DNA from: Coprococcus aceti
GTDB lineage: Bacteria; Bacillota; Clostridia; Lachnospirales; Lachnospiraceae
NCBI RefSeq assembly: GCF_025567285.1
Contig: NZ_JAOQJT010000009.1
Coordinates: forward strand, 1-64,000
Reading direction: 5' to 3'
Length of the DNA: 64,000 nucleotides
The notes under the pieces are model-generated. The model ran no database searches, was not told the origin of the DNA, and saw only the letters and a program-made list of their open reading frames with translations. The translations under genes were made by a program, and so were the position numbers. Below, in pieces: positions 45,272-54,360 of the stretch (positions are counted from its first letter, which is position 1; each line of letters starts with the position of its first letter).

Positions 45272-48200
45272 TTATTTATTGGTGTACGGCTGTGATATGC
45301 CTCTTTCCCTGCACATCTCCACATACTTTTCTTTCTCCAGCGGCCTGCTGCACAGATACCCCTGTATACAAGCCAGTCCCATGCTGCTGAGCGCATCCGC
45401 CTGATCCTCGGTCTCCACACCCTCAGCTATACAGAACATTCCCAGTTCATTGCACATGTTTATGAGATGACTCATAACCGTGCGATCCACCGGATTGACA
45501 GTTATGTCATTTATCATGCTCTTGTCGAACTTGATAATGTCAAATCCCATGTGGGCAAGCATGGCGACATTTGAGTATTTTGTTCCAAAATCGTCCATCG
45601 CGATCCTGAAGCCCAGTTCATGTATATTGTTCGAAATGTTCACCAGAGTATCATGCTCCTGCTCACTGACCGACTCCGTTATCTCTATCTCGACCACATC
45701 ATGCGGTATTCCGTACCTGTCAACCACTGCTGCTATCTGCTTGGCCACATCGCTCTCTATAAGCGACATTCTGGAAAAGTTACAGGATACCGGGATGTAT
45801 GGCATTCCCTCTTCATGCCATTTTGCCAGATCTCTGCACACATTCTCAAGCACGTAAAAATCCACATATTTTACAGTCCTGCTCTTCTCAAGCCTGTCGA
45901 TAACATCCGCCAAGTCATCATTTCCGGAATATCTTACAAGGGCCTCCGCCCCGCATATCTTTCCTGACGGATACAGCATCTTCGGCTGATAAAGGACATA
46001 GAACAGTCCTTCCTCAAGCTCCTTCTTCACCATATCCTTTTTCAGCGTATTCCACTTCACCGAATGACAGTCCTGCTGTTCATACCACCGCTGCTTCTCG
46101 GAATACAGGAGATTTGCCGCATGATCCTCCATCCTGCGGACATCAATATTGCAATCTGTCCAGACATAGCCACAGCATGCCGTGAACTCACCGTAGAGCA
46201 GATTTTCCCTAAGTCTTGAAGCGTATACATTGAACTTCAACTGCTCAATATTCTCACATATGATTATAAAGCTGTCATAGCCCATACGGAACACCCTGTC
46301 GTCCGGGAACGTCTTTCTTATCCTTCCGACAAGCTGCAGAATCACATCGTCCGCATAATCCGGTCCGAACATCTCTGCGATGCCCCTTATCTCATTGATA
46401 TCCACAGCAACCAGTCCCAGACTGCTCAAATTCTTTCTGCTTCTTATATAGTCTATGTAACTGTTCCTGTTAAAGCATTTTGTCTGCTTATCATGGGTGA
46501 ACTCAAACTGCTGGTCCTCCTTCAGATGTCTCTGATATATCTCACTTCCGATAAAGGCAGCAAAGTTCTTCATGAGTCTTATGTTTCCATTGTGCTTCTC
46601 CGGATTGAACACAAATACCCTGCCGAGCAGTTCATCTTCCACTATGATCGGAACCGCATACAGTGACCATATCCTGCTGTCACTCAGCATCCGTGCAAAT
46701 CCTGTTTCAGGATTCCTTAACGGATGGGAACGGTTCACTATGAGAACCTCGGCCCTGAGGACTTCCTTCTCCAGTTCATCCCTCATTTTCTGTGTGACAA
46801 GAGCCTTCAGACCATCCTCTATCGACTCCTCGTCTGATGATTTCCAGTAATAAAGCTCCCCTGTGCCATCCTGTCCATACTCCACAAGGCAGGCGTTCTT
46901 GGAATTGTAGAAAGTTCCCATCACCTCGAGCAGACTGGTATATTTCTCCTCACTGCTCTGCTTTGAAGTTATATTCGCCATGAAATTGACAAGGGCATCC
47001 TCTATGTCATAGCTGTCCGCCAGAACCTGTGTTGTCTTATCTATGTCAGACACGTCAACTGCAATCTCAAGCCGGCTCTTTCTTCCGTGCCAGTCAACTA
47101 TCTTATCCTTCACCACATACAGTCCCTTTGCCTTGCTGTTGTAGTGATTCCATACATAACTCTGTCCGGGAACCAGTATCTCATTAGAACAAAATGGGCA
47201 CTGGTCATCACCGCCCTGGGTTATCTCAAAGCACTTTTTACCCTTGTAAGAATCGTCGTTCTCCGCAATTCCAAGGCTTCTCTTCGCCGCCTTGTTGAGG
47301 AAATACATCTCGTGGGTCTTCATGTCCGCAACATATGCTATATGAGATATCTCATCCAGCATAAGACCTTCGTCATCATTGTAGGCATATCCGCTGTGAT
47401 GCGAATCACATGAATGCATATCCGCTGAGTCGGCATAGTCACAGTAACGGTTCTTGCCGCCCCTCTTTGCTGCGTACAACGCCTGATCCGACTCACTGTA
47501 TAGAAGGTCAAAATCTATACCACCCTCTATCCTGTGGATACTTATTCCCATCGACATAGTATGCGGCAGACTGCAATTGATCGTGGTGAGTCTGGTCTGT
47601 ATATTCTCAGCCAGCTTATACACGTCCTCTCTTCTGTCGACTATCGGGATAAACAGTGCAAATTCATCGCCGCCCAGTCGTCCTGAGAATCCTCCGGCTG
47701 CCGACGCAACCTCCTCCAGCGTCACTGCAACATCACACAGAAGATCATCTCCCGCATAATGTCCAAATGCGTCATTTATATGCTTAAAGTCATCTATATC
47801 CATAATATAAAAAGCGCACAGTTCACCCGAGAAAGACTCTAGCATATCCGTAATCTTGTGCTGAAATGTGACATGATTGTAAAGTCCCGTCAGAGAATCC
47901 CTCTCCGCCCTGAGCTGAAGCTCCTGACTTCTTATCTTCTCATCGTTTATGGAGTAATATTTGCCGAATATCTTGCGGACCTTCTTCTTGGAATCCCTGA
48001 GAGGAACAAAGAGCACTCTGTACCACTCACATTTGCCTCCTCCATTCATATCAAGGCGCAGATCACCCATCAGCCTGTCACAGTTGGTTCCATCCTTGTC
48101 AAGAAGCTTTCTGAACATGCCTGTCACGGCATCTCTGTCGTCAGAGTGTACTATCCTGTTCGTATCGATATCCTTATAAAAATTCTCATATTTCATGGTG

Positions 48201-48808
48201 GTGACCATCCCACCATCCACGACCTTCTCATTTATCAGAGTATCCGTCAGGACATCGTACACGATTATGGACTCTCCGCTTCCCTGAAGTATCAGCCTGA
48301 GCATCTCAGACTGCGCCTTGTTCTCCAGCTCCGCCTCCATCTTGCTTGTCACATCGATAAACACCGCACACAATGCGATGATTCCATTTTTTATGGACAT
48401 GACAGAAAGACAGACCTGTATCCAGAAATATCCACCGGTATTCACGTCCGTAAAGCGGATGTCACGCACCGTGGTCTTGTTACTCGTTATGGTCTCCAGG
48501 ATCTGCTTCTTAAGCACAGACCGATCCTCTGGAATGGCCAGCATCACGTAGTCACTGGCATATCCACTCATCTGATCCTCGGTCACATTGAACAGCTTGT
48601 AAAAGCTTTTGCTCATGTACCTGACAGCCGGCTTATTCCCGTGAAGTTCAAATATACCCACGCCGCCTGCCAGATTGTCCAGAGCCTTCTCCAGCATCCT
48701 TGCATGGTCAGATATCTCCTCGCTGAGCTCTTCATTTCTGCCAAGTGCCTCATCCAGTTCCATGCGGAGTTTTTGTGCATATTTTTCAATATCTATGTTA
48801 TCTTCCAT
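45272..48808 (-). CDS. Multidomain GGDEF/EAL c-di-GMP signalling protein
   Basis: Soluble 1178-residue protein. In order: an N-terminal coiled coil (1-50), PAS (about 50-160) and a second PAS/PAC (about 175-290), an intact GGDEF diguanylate cyclase (DSLTGLYNHVTF, RLGGDEFALF near 377), a third PAS-like segment with a CPFC pair (about 540), a GAF-like domain (about 620-760), a second GGDEF-fold domain whose active loop is MGYDSF (about 840, so inactive), and an EAL domain (AEALVRY near 953, EITESV, DDFGTKYSN, AEGVET). The EAL catalytic residues look mostly kept. No membrane segment. AAGGGG lies 9 bases before ATG. It lies between pyrD and pyrE on the same strand, with no terminator seen between. 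Confidence 0.93.
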   Translation of the reverse strand: MEDNIDIEKYAQKLRMELDEALGRNEELSEEISDHARMLEKALDNLAGGVGIFELHGNKPAVRYMSKSFYKLFNVTEDQMSGYASDYVMLAIPEDRSVLKKQILETITSNKTTVRDIRFTDVNTGGYFWIQVCLSVMSIKNGIIALCAVFIDVTSKMEAELENKAQSEMLRLILQGSGESIIVYDVLTDTLINEKVVDGGMVTTMKYENFYKDIDTNRIVHSDDRDAVTGMFRKLLDKDGTNCDRLMGDLRLDMNGGGKCEWYRVLFVPLRDSKKKVRKIFGKYYSINDEKIRSQELQLRAERDSLTGLYNHVTFQHKITDMLESFSGELCAFYIMDIDDFKHINDAFGHYAGDDLLCDVAVTLEEVASAAGGFSGRLGGDEFALFIPIVDRREDVYKLAENIQTRLTTINCSLPHTMSMGISIHRIEGGIDFDLLYSESDQALYAAKRGGKNRYCDYADSADMHSCDSHHSGYAYNDDEGLMLDEISHIAYVADMKTHEMYFLNKAAKRSLGIAENDDSYKGKKCFEITQGGDDQCPFCSNEILVPGQSYVWNHYNSKAKGLYVVKDKIVDWHGRKSRLEIAVDVSDIDKTTQVLADSYDIEDALVNFMANITSKQSSEEKYTSLLEVMGTFYNSKNACLVEYGQDGTGELYYWKSSDEESIEDGLKALVTQKMRDELEKEVLRAEVLIVNRSHPLRNPETGFARMLSDSRIWSLYAVPIIVEDELLGRVFVFNPEKHNGNIRLMKNFAAFIGSEIYQRHLKEDQQFEFTHDKQTKCFNRNSYIDYIRSRKNLSSLGLVAVDINEIRGIAEMFGPDYADDVILQLVGRIRKTFPDDRVFRMGYDSFIIICENIEQLKFNVYASRLRENLLYGEFTACCGYVWTDCNIDVRRMEDHAANLLYSEKQRWYEQQDCHSVKWNTLKKDMVKKELEEGLFYVLYQPKMLYPSGKICGAEALVRYSGNDDLADVIDRLEKSRTVKYVDFYVLENVCRDLAKWHEEGMPYIPVSCNFSRMSLIESDVAKQIAAVVDRYGIPHDVVEIEITESVSEQEHDTLVNISNNIHELGFRIAMDDFGTKYSNVAMLAHMGFDIIKFDKSMINDITVNPVDRTVMSHLINMCNELGMFCIAEGVETEDQADALSSMGLACIQGYLCSRPLEKEKYVEMCRERGISQPYTNK

Positions 48809-48851
48809 AACCCAACACCCCTTAAAACTCTTACAGAAGACTTATATCGTT

Positions 48852-49766
48852 CTATTTTACACAGCCTATCAGCTCATGGATATCGCTGATGGAATTCTTC
48901 TTCATATACTCCTCAATACCCTTTATGATCTCCACTGTCGCATAAGGATTGTGGAAGTTCGCCGTTCCAACTGCCACCGCACTTGCGCCGACCATGATCA
49001 TCTCAAGGGCATCCTCCGTGGTAGCCACACCGCCCATTCCGATGATAGGAAGCTTTATTGCATTTGCCACCTGGTATACCATTCTGACTGCTATCGGATG
49101 GATAGCAGGGCCTGACACACCTGCAGTCTTATTCGCCACTGCAAATGTTCTTCTGTTAACATCTATCTTCATACCTGTCAGTGTATTGATGAGTGATACC
49201 GCATCAGCACCGCCAGCCTCTGCAGCTCTGGCCATCTCTGTTATGTCTGTGACATTCGGACTCAGCTTCATGATGATAGGCTGCTTTGCCGCTGCCTTGA
49301 CTGCCTTTGTTATATCGTAGAGCGCATCCGGCTGCTGGCCAAATGCGATTCCGCCCTCTTTTACATTCGGACATGACACGTTGATCTCAAGCAGATCCAC
49401 ATCACAATCGCCAAGCTTCTCAACGCAGTCAACATAGTCCTCCTTGGACTTTCCACACACGTTTACGATGATCTTTGTATCATAATCCCTGAGGAATGGT
49501 ATATCTCTCTTCTTGAACACATCGATTCCAGGATTCTGAAGTCCTATGGCGTTCATCATGCCGCCGTAAGTCTCAGCTATACGTGGAGTTGGATTGCCCG
49601 GCCATGGAATATTTGCCACCCCCTTGGTGGTCACTGCTCCGAGCTGTGACAGATCCACGAACTCACTGTACTCCATACCTGATCCAAATGTTCCTGACGC
49701 CACCGTTATAGGATTCTTGAGGGTAACTCCCGCTATATCAACTGACATATTGATCTTATCTGACAT
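48852..49766 (-). CDS. pyrD: Dihydroorotate dehydrogenase B, catalytic subunit
   Basis: FMN-dependent oxidation of dihydroorotate to orotate. Class 1B features: catalytic cysteine in NVSCPNVKEGG (about 130), ASGTFGSG near the N terminus, and IGMGGVATTEDALEM for FMN phosphate. It works with PyrK to pass electrons to NAD+. The ATG overlaps the pyrK stop by one base (TAATG), which couples their translation. Confidence 0.97.
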   Translation of the reverse strand: MSDKINMSVDIAGVTLKNPITVASGTFGSGMEYSEFVDLSQLGAVTTKGVANIPWPGNPTPRIAETYGGMMNAIGLQNPGIDVFKKRDIPFLRDYDTKIIVNVCGKSKEDYVDCVEKLGDCDVDLLEINVSCPNVKEGGIAFGQQPDALYDITKAVKAAAKQPIIMKLSPNVTDITEMARAAEAGGADAVSLINTLTGMKIDVNRRTFAVANKTAGVSGPAIHPIAVRMVYQVANAIKLPIIGMGGVATTEDALEMIMVGASAVAVGTANFHNPYATVEIIKGIEEYMKKNSISDIHELIGCVK

Positions 49767-50530
49767 TACAGCTCCACCTCCTCAGCATAGAATACAGGGC
49801 CATCCTTGCATATTCTCCTATTGTGCACCTGTGAGTGCTCATCTATCTCCTTTGTCTTGCATACGCAGGCAAGACATGCGCCCACGCCGCACGCCATCTT
49901 CTCCTCCATGGATATCTGGCACTCGATGCCCTTCTCCATGGCGTATGCCTTGATTCCCCGAAGCATAGGAGTAGGGCCACACGCATATATGACAGCGCCG
50001 TCCACGCCGTATTCCTTTATGGCATCTATTACGTTGCCCTTCACACCGTGCTGTCCATCCTCAGATGACATATACACCTGTGCGTATGGCTCAAATTCCT
50101 CGTTCAGGAATATCTCATCCCTGTAGCCGAGCACGACTGACTTCTCACAGTCCAGCTCCTTTGCAAGCTGTAACATAGGTGGGATTCCTATTCCACCGCC
50201 TATAAGTATTGCCTTCTTATCCGACTTCATGAAGCCGTTGCCGAGAGGCCCCAATATATCGACCGTATCTCCAGCCGCAAGCTGTGAAAATTCCTTTGTT
50301 CCAAATCCAACCACTCTGTATACAAGGCGGAGTGTTCCCGCCTCCCTGTCTATCCCGCAGAGGCTGATAGGTCTCGGGAGCATCTTGCTGCCATCATGAG
50401 TATATACAGACACGAACTGTCCTGCTATAGCCTGTGAAGCTATCTCTGGAGCTTCAAGCACCAGACTGTATACGTCAGTGGCAAGAGTCTCCTGGCTGAC
50501 CACCTTTGCTGTCATCTTAAGTTTGCCCAT
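49766..50530 (-). CDS. pyrK: Dihydroorotate dehydrogenase electron transfer subunit
   Basis: PyrK carries FAD and a 2Fe-2S cluster and links PyrD to NAD+. FAD motif LPRPISLCG, NAD part IGGGIGIPPMLQLA, and the cluster cysteines in CGVGACLACVCKTKEID...RRICKDGPVF near the C terminus. 254 residues is normal. GGAGG lies 6 bases before ATG. Confidence 0.97.
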   Translation of the reverse strand: MGKLKMTAKVVSQETLATDVYSLVLEAPEIASQAIAGQFVSVYTHDGSKMLPRPISLCGIDREAGTLRLVYRVVGFGTKEFSQLAAGDTVDILGPLGNGFMKSDKKAILIGGGIGIPPMLQLAKELDCEKSVVLGYRDEIFLNEEFEPYAQVYMSSEDGQHGVKGNVIDAIKEYGVDGAVIYACGPTPMLRGIKAYAMEKGIECQISMEEKMACGVGACLACVCKTKEIDEHSQVHNRRICKDGPVFYAEEVEL

Positions 50531-50559
50531 AGTCTTCCTCCATCATCATTCTATTATCA

Positions 50560-50591
50560 GTGTCCGGGGACAAGCCTCGTCCACCGGACAC
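50560..50591 (-). other. Intercistronic hairpin between pyrF and pyrK
   Basis: GTGTCCGG (50560-50567) pairs with CCGGACAC (50584-50591), and GGAC/GTCC extends it with one bulged base; the loop is 7 bases. The minus strand continues TGATAATAG, so there is no T tract. It does not resemble the PyrR-binding loop I know. Confidence 0.55.
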
Positions 50592-50603
50592 CTTTCTGCT
50601 TAA

Positions 50604-51530
50604 TTATGCGTCAAGTGCGCCGTTGATATCCTCGATCATGTCTACAACCGCCTGTCTTGAAGCGTCAGCGTAGTTCTCAGCTCCGAACTGTGCATACTTG
50701 TCCTGCTTGTAAGCAGCTATGATTCCTCTTGATGAGTTGACGATCGCACCGAGTCTGTCCTCGTTGAAGTAGTGTACAAGATCTGCAGCCTTGCCACCCT
50801 GTGCTCCGTAACCAGGAACAAGGATGAATGACTTTGGCATAACCTTTCTGAGCACCTTGCCCATCTCAGGATATGTTGCACCTACAACCGCTCCAACTGC
50901 TGAGTAACCTGACTCACCTACGACATCGCTGCCCCACTTGTCAACCATATCTCCGACTATCTCATAGAGTGGACGTCCGTCAATCAGTCTGTCCTGGAAC
51001 TCACCTGATGATGGATTGGATGTCTTGACGAGAACGAATATACCCTTGTTCTCCTCCTTGCACACATCCACAAATGGCTTGATTCCGTCTGTTCCAAGAT
51101 ACGGGTTTACTGTGATGAAATCCTCATCAAATCCAGCATATGTCTTGCTTCCCACCTGTACCTTTCCGATATGACCAACCGCATATGCTGTTGATGTTGA
51201 ACCTATATCGCCTCTTTTTATATCTCCGATAACGACAAGTCCCTTCTCCTTGCAATAGTCAACTGTCTTCTTGAATGCCTTGAGTCCCTCGATTCCGAAC
51301 TGCTCATACATGGCTATCTGTGGCTTAACTGCAGGTATAAGATCATATGTAGCGTCAACTATTCCCTTGTTGAACTGCCATATAGCCTCACCAGCACCCT
51401 CAAGTGTCTCGCCATACTCTGCAAATGCAGCTTTCTGGATATGCTCCGGTACATAGTTGAGCATTGGATCAAGTCCAACTACTATAGGTGCATTTGTCTT
51501 CTGGATATTCTTTACTAACTTGTCTATCAT
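50604..51530 (-). CDS. pyrF: Orotidine 5'-phosphate decarboxylase, long type
   Basis: Final step of UMP synthesis. VVGLDPMLNYVP at the N terminus, the catalytic GDIKRGDIGSTSTAYA (Asp-Lys-Asp), and the C-terminal LVPGYGAQGG for phosphate. At 308 residues it is the longer (class 2) form found in many Clostridia. AAGGAG lies 9 bases before ATG. It is the second gene of the pyr unit. Confidence 0.96.
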   Translation of the reverse strand: MIDKLVKNIQKTNAPIVVGLDPMLNYVPEHIQKAAFAEYGETLEGAGEAIWQFNKGIVDATYDLIPAVKPQIAMYEQFGIEGLKAFKKTVDYCKEKGLVVIGDIKRGDIGSTSTAYAVGHIGKVQVGSKTYAGFDEDFITVNPYLGTDGIKPFVDVCKEENKGIFVLVKTSNPSSGEFQDRLIDGRPLYEIVGDMVDKWGSDVVGESGYSAVGAVVGATYPEMGKVLRKVMPKSFILVPGYGAQGGKAADLVHYFNEDRLGAIVNSSRGIIAAYKQDKYAQFGAENYADASRQAVVDMIEDINGALDA

Positions 51531-51560
51531 GATATTTTCTCCTTAAAAATTATTTTTTCT

Positions 51561-52424
51561 CTAAAACTGTTCCTCGTCACAGGCATAGCTTCCGAGGATC
51601 GTAAACTCCTCCGTCTCGTTCATGAGCTGGAACACTAAAGCCTGTATATCCTTCTTCAGTAAATTGGCAGACAGCTCCACATAGAATCTGTAATTCCAAT
51701 GCTCCTGCCTGTTTGGTGCCGAGTGTATCTCTGTGAGGTTCACCCCGTAATCAGAGATCATGGACAGTATGCTGCTGAGACTTCCGCTCTTATTCTTACA
51801 TACGAACATCACCTTCAGCCTGTTGTGGTTCTCCTCCACTATGAGGTGGTCTGAAAATGTGACAACCTTCTTGTTGTGTCCATTCTCATTTACAATGTTA
51901 CATCTGTATATATACAGCTTGTTGTTGGTGAGCACCTCGTGAAGTGCATCCGAAACTCCGTAGCTTATGTCCTCAAGTATTCCCATTCCGGCGTCTACCT
52001 TGCCAGTCTTTATGAGCTCATACACCTCATCGTATGAGTCCACCGCAATGACCTTGTCCCTCGAGCATCCCTGACAAATGTACAGCTCCGGCTTTATCAT
52101 CGCCACCGCATCTATGTCAGGCTCCTTCACATCATACTCCACATCTAGGCAGTTCCTGAGCTCCAGAGTCCTTCCATACTGGTACTTTCTGCTTATCTCC
52201 ATGATTCTCTTGATAAGCGCCGTGTACTCCATCTTGATGTTATCATCCACATCCCCTGTGAGATTGGATATGATGGTCTCCTCGCGGTCTGGCTTATATA
52301 TGTCATCCTCGGTCTCTGCCTTGACCTGAGCAACATTGTCCGCAAGAACCATTCTCTCCTTGAAGAGCTGCTTGATCTCCTTGTCGACCCGATCTATGTT
52401 CTTTCTAACATCTGCTAATGTCAT
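51561..52424 (-). CDS. Chorismate mutase-ACT protein with degenerate prephenate dehydratase domain
   Basis: A 287-residue relative of the bifunctional P-protein (PheA). The AroQ chorismate mutase (about 1-90) looks active: RKNIDRVDKEIKQLFKERM, VKAETEDDIYKPDREE and an IMEISRKYQYG end. The C-terminal ACT domain (about 205-285) has KNKSGSLSSILSMISDYGVNLTEIHS. The middle, normally a prephenate dehydratase of about 180 residues, is only about 100 and lacks the catalytic NxTRF motif; the equivalent reads KKVVTFSDHLIV. GILEDISYGVSDALHEVL is a remnant of the PIENSxxGSV region. It is likely a feedback-regulated mutase without dehydratase activity. Start ATG 52424 has GGAGG 7 bases upstream. Confidence 0.8.
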   Translation of the reverse strand: MTLADVRKNIDRVDKEIKQLFKERMVLADNVAQVKAETEDDIYKPDREETIISNLTGDVDDNIKMEYTALIKRIMEISRKYQYGRTLELRNCLDVEYDVKEPDIDAVAMIKPELYICQGCSRDKVIAVDSYDEVYELIKTGKVDAGMGILEDISYGVSDALHEVLTNNKLYIYRCNIVNENGHNKKVVTFSDHLIVEENHNRLKVMFVCKNKSGSLSSILSMISDYGVNLTEIHSAPNRQEHWNYRFYVELSANLLKKDIQALVFQLMNETEEFTILGSYACDEEQF

Positions 52425-52473
52425 TCTGCATCCTCCAGTCAGCATCGGTAATGTGATGCTCATAGTCTTTTTT

Positions 52474-52502
52474 AATATACCATCTGCCCCACTCTAATTC
52501 AA
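52474..52502 (-). promoter_or_regulatory. Promoter of the chorismate mutase-pyr operon
   Basis: TTGAAT (52497-52502) and TATATT (52474-52479) are 17 bases apart on the minus strand, with TGG forming an extended -10. It lies in the short gap between the VanZ gene and the chorismate mutase gene. Confidence 0.75.
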
Positions 52503-52524
52503 GGCTGCCAATACTAAATGCGCT

Positions 52525-53076
52525 CTAAAAAGGCCACAGGAAAAGGAACATAACCGCTGCCACCAGCACTATCCCTATCACAAAGCCCATTATTATCCTT
52601 CCCCTTGTGCTCTTTGATCCCCATATAATAAGAAGAGCTGCCAATGCGCCGCACATATCTATAAGCACATCCGTGCCCCTGCCTGCCCTGTCAGCGACAA
52701 AGAGCTGATGAATCTCATCGGAGCACGCATAGACAAATGTTATCACAACTGACCATATATACACGCCAGCCGAAGCCATCCTTCCGCCGGCCTTTCTGAC
52801 CGCCAGGGCCAGCAGAGCCAGAAGGATTCCATATTCCGTCATGTGTGCACCCTTTCTGACCATGATCTCCACCACTCCCGTCATCCTGTCAACCACGGGC
52901 GCGGAATCATTTCTCACCTTCTGGAACAAACCCACTATAAAGTCTGTCATGGGGTTGCTCACCGCCGACGAGTCATCTCCTGTTCTGGACGACATGTAAA
53001 ATATGAATATCATCCACAGCACTGCCGGAATTATATATATGTACTTTTTCTCATTCTTTTTTGTTTTCTTTGCCAT
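52525..53076 (-). CDS. VanZ family membrane protein
   Basis: A 183-residue integral membrane protein with five hydrophobic segments. The family features include VLWMIFIFYMSSRTGDDS, RKGAHMTEYGILLALL and SDEIHQLFVADRAGRGTDVLID. VanZ-like proteins are common in Firmicutes; one confers low teicoplanin resistance, but the general function is unknown. GGTGGTGAT precedes the ATG. It is divergent from the gene at 53238. Confidence 0.88.
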   Translation of the reverse strand: MAKKTKKNEKKYIYIIPAVLWMIFIFYMSSRTGDDSSAVSNPMTDFIVGLFQKVRNDSAPVVDRMTGVVEIMVRKGAHMTEYGILLALLALAVRKAGGRMASAGVYIWSVVITFVYACSDEIHQLFVADRAGRGTDVLIDMCGALAALLIIWGSKSTRGRIIMGFVIGIVLVAAVMFLFLWPF

Positions 53077-53237
53077 AAAATCACCACCATGAATGAGTAT
53101 ACCATAAAAAATGTCTAATTTTTTTTGATTTTGCCTTTTTTACTTGAAATATTAGTTTTTTACCTGTACTGTAGAAAAGTGAGGTATGGAAGTGGTTATG
53201 TATAATTCATAACAAATAAAAAAAGTGAGGTAACATT

Positions 53238-54233
53238 ATGGCAAGAACAAGAAAAAAGGGGAATCCCATCGTATCAGCAGTTGTTTTCGGTATATTCGGA
53301 ATAGTTCTTTTATTCCTGGGTATACGAACATTTATCGGTTTACACGGAAAGCTTCTAAACGTTACTACATGTGACGAATCGGAAGTTAAACCGGGAGTGT
53401 ATGTGGAGGGAACACTCACCTACGGATACGGAGCTTACATTGAGAAGACTACAACGTACAATCACACGGTCACCAAGACCGACGGATACTACTATCTCGT
53501 TGATATCTGCGACAAGAATGAAGACGGCTCAAAAAGAGACACATCCAAGTGGATCGGAATATCGATCTCCAAGAGTGATGACGCCAAATTTGACGCGATC
53601 TCATCTGCTGACGATGCAGAACCAATCTACATAACAGGAGTCATCCGCAAGAACAGCGACAAGGTGCAGGGCTTCCTTGACGACTACATCACCAAGTATG
53701 TCGACGCATACGCACAATATTATGGATACACTCCTACAAGTGAGGACTATGCGACCGCAAAGGCAGAAGCTTTTCCTTACTATATAGAGATGGTTGACTC
53801 TTCAGATTACATATTCAAGCTTGTCCTCGGAGCTGTATTTCTACTGGCAGCAGTGATCATGATCCTGAAGGCAACAAGAAGCAAGAACACCATCAGCGCA
53901 TCTGCACAGCCAGCAGGCACAGGTTACTATGACGGTACAGGCGATTTCAACGGCGTGTACACTCCGGGTAGCACAGGCAGCCCAAATAACGGCAGCTATA
54001 CACAGCAGTATGGCAGTACAGACAGTGGCAGCTATACACAGCAGTACGGCACTACAAACAGTGGCAGCTACGACACTGCAGAACAGACACAGGCACCTCA
54101 GACGTCTTACAGTGATCCGTTCTACTCACAGCAGCCGGCAGCTTCAGAGCAGGATGCCCACGCATCTAATCCTTATACAACAACAAGCTCAACTACATCT
54201 TCCTCTTCCTTCAGTCTCAAGAAAGATGAGTAA
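53238..54233 (+). CDS. Two-helix membrane protein with Gly/Ser/Tyr/Gln-rich tail
   Basis: Not recognised. 331 residues: a membrane helix at about 10-30, an extracellular domain of about 160 residues (YVEGTLTYGYGAYIEKTTTY and VTKTDGYYYLVDICD), a second helix at about 190-212, and a low-complexity cytoplasmic tail with repeated GSYTQQYG units (three copies) and Ser/Thr/Gln runs. GAGG lies 7 bases before ATG. The sequence AAAAGTGAGGTA occurs twice upstream, at 53175-53186 and 53221-53232; the second copy contains the ribosome-binding site. It is divergent from the VanZ gene and ends in a long hairpin. Confidence 0.75.
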   Translation: MARTRKKGNPIVSAVVFGIFGIVLLFLGIRTFIGLHGKLLNVTTCDESEVKPGVYVEGTLTYGYGAYIEKTTTYNHTVTKTDGYYYLVDICDKNEDGSKRDTSKWIGISISKSDDAKFDAISSADDAEPIYITGVIRKNSDKVQGFLDDYITKYVDAYAQYYGYTPTSEDYATAKAEAFPYYIEMVDSSDYIFKLVLGAVFLLAAVIMILKATRSKNTISASAQPAGTGYYDGTGDFNGVYTPGSTGSPNNGSYTQQYGSTDSGSYTQQYGTTNSGSYDTAEQTQAPQTSYSDPFYSQQPAASEQDAHASNPYTTTSSTTSSSSFSLKKDE

Positions 54234-54245
54234 CAATTAAATAGC

Positions 54246-54322
54246 ACACATAAATCTAAAAAAGGTATATACGGATCGCAGCCTGACTGCTTTCCGCATA
54301 TACCTTTTTTAGATTTATGTGT
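54246..54322. terminator. Very long hairpin between convergent genes
   Basis: A 25-bp perfect stem (54246-54270 with 54298-54322) is extended by CGG/CCG, with an apical GCAG/CTGC stem. The stem contains AAAAAA/TTTTTT, so it can act as a terminator in both directions for the gene at 53238 and the rubrerythrin gene. The stem is much longer than the other terminators here. Confidence 0.75.
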
Positions 54323-54360
54323 AAGACTGACTATCCTTATGAATAATCTTTACCTTCTTC

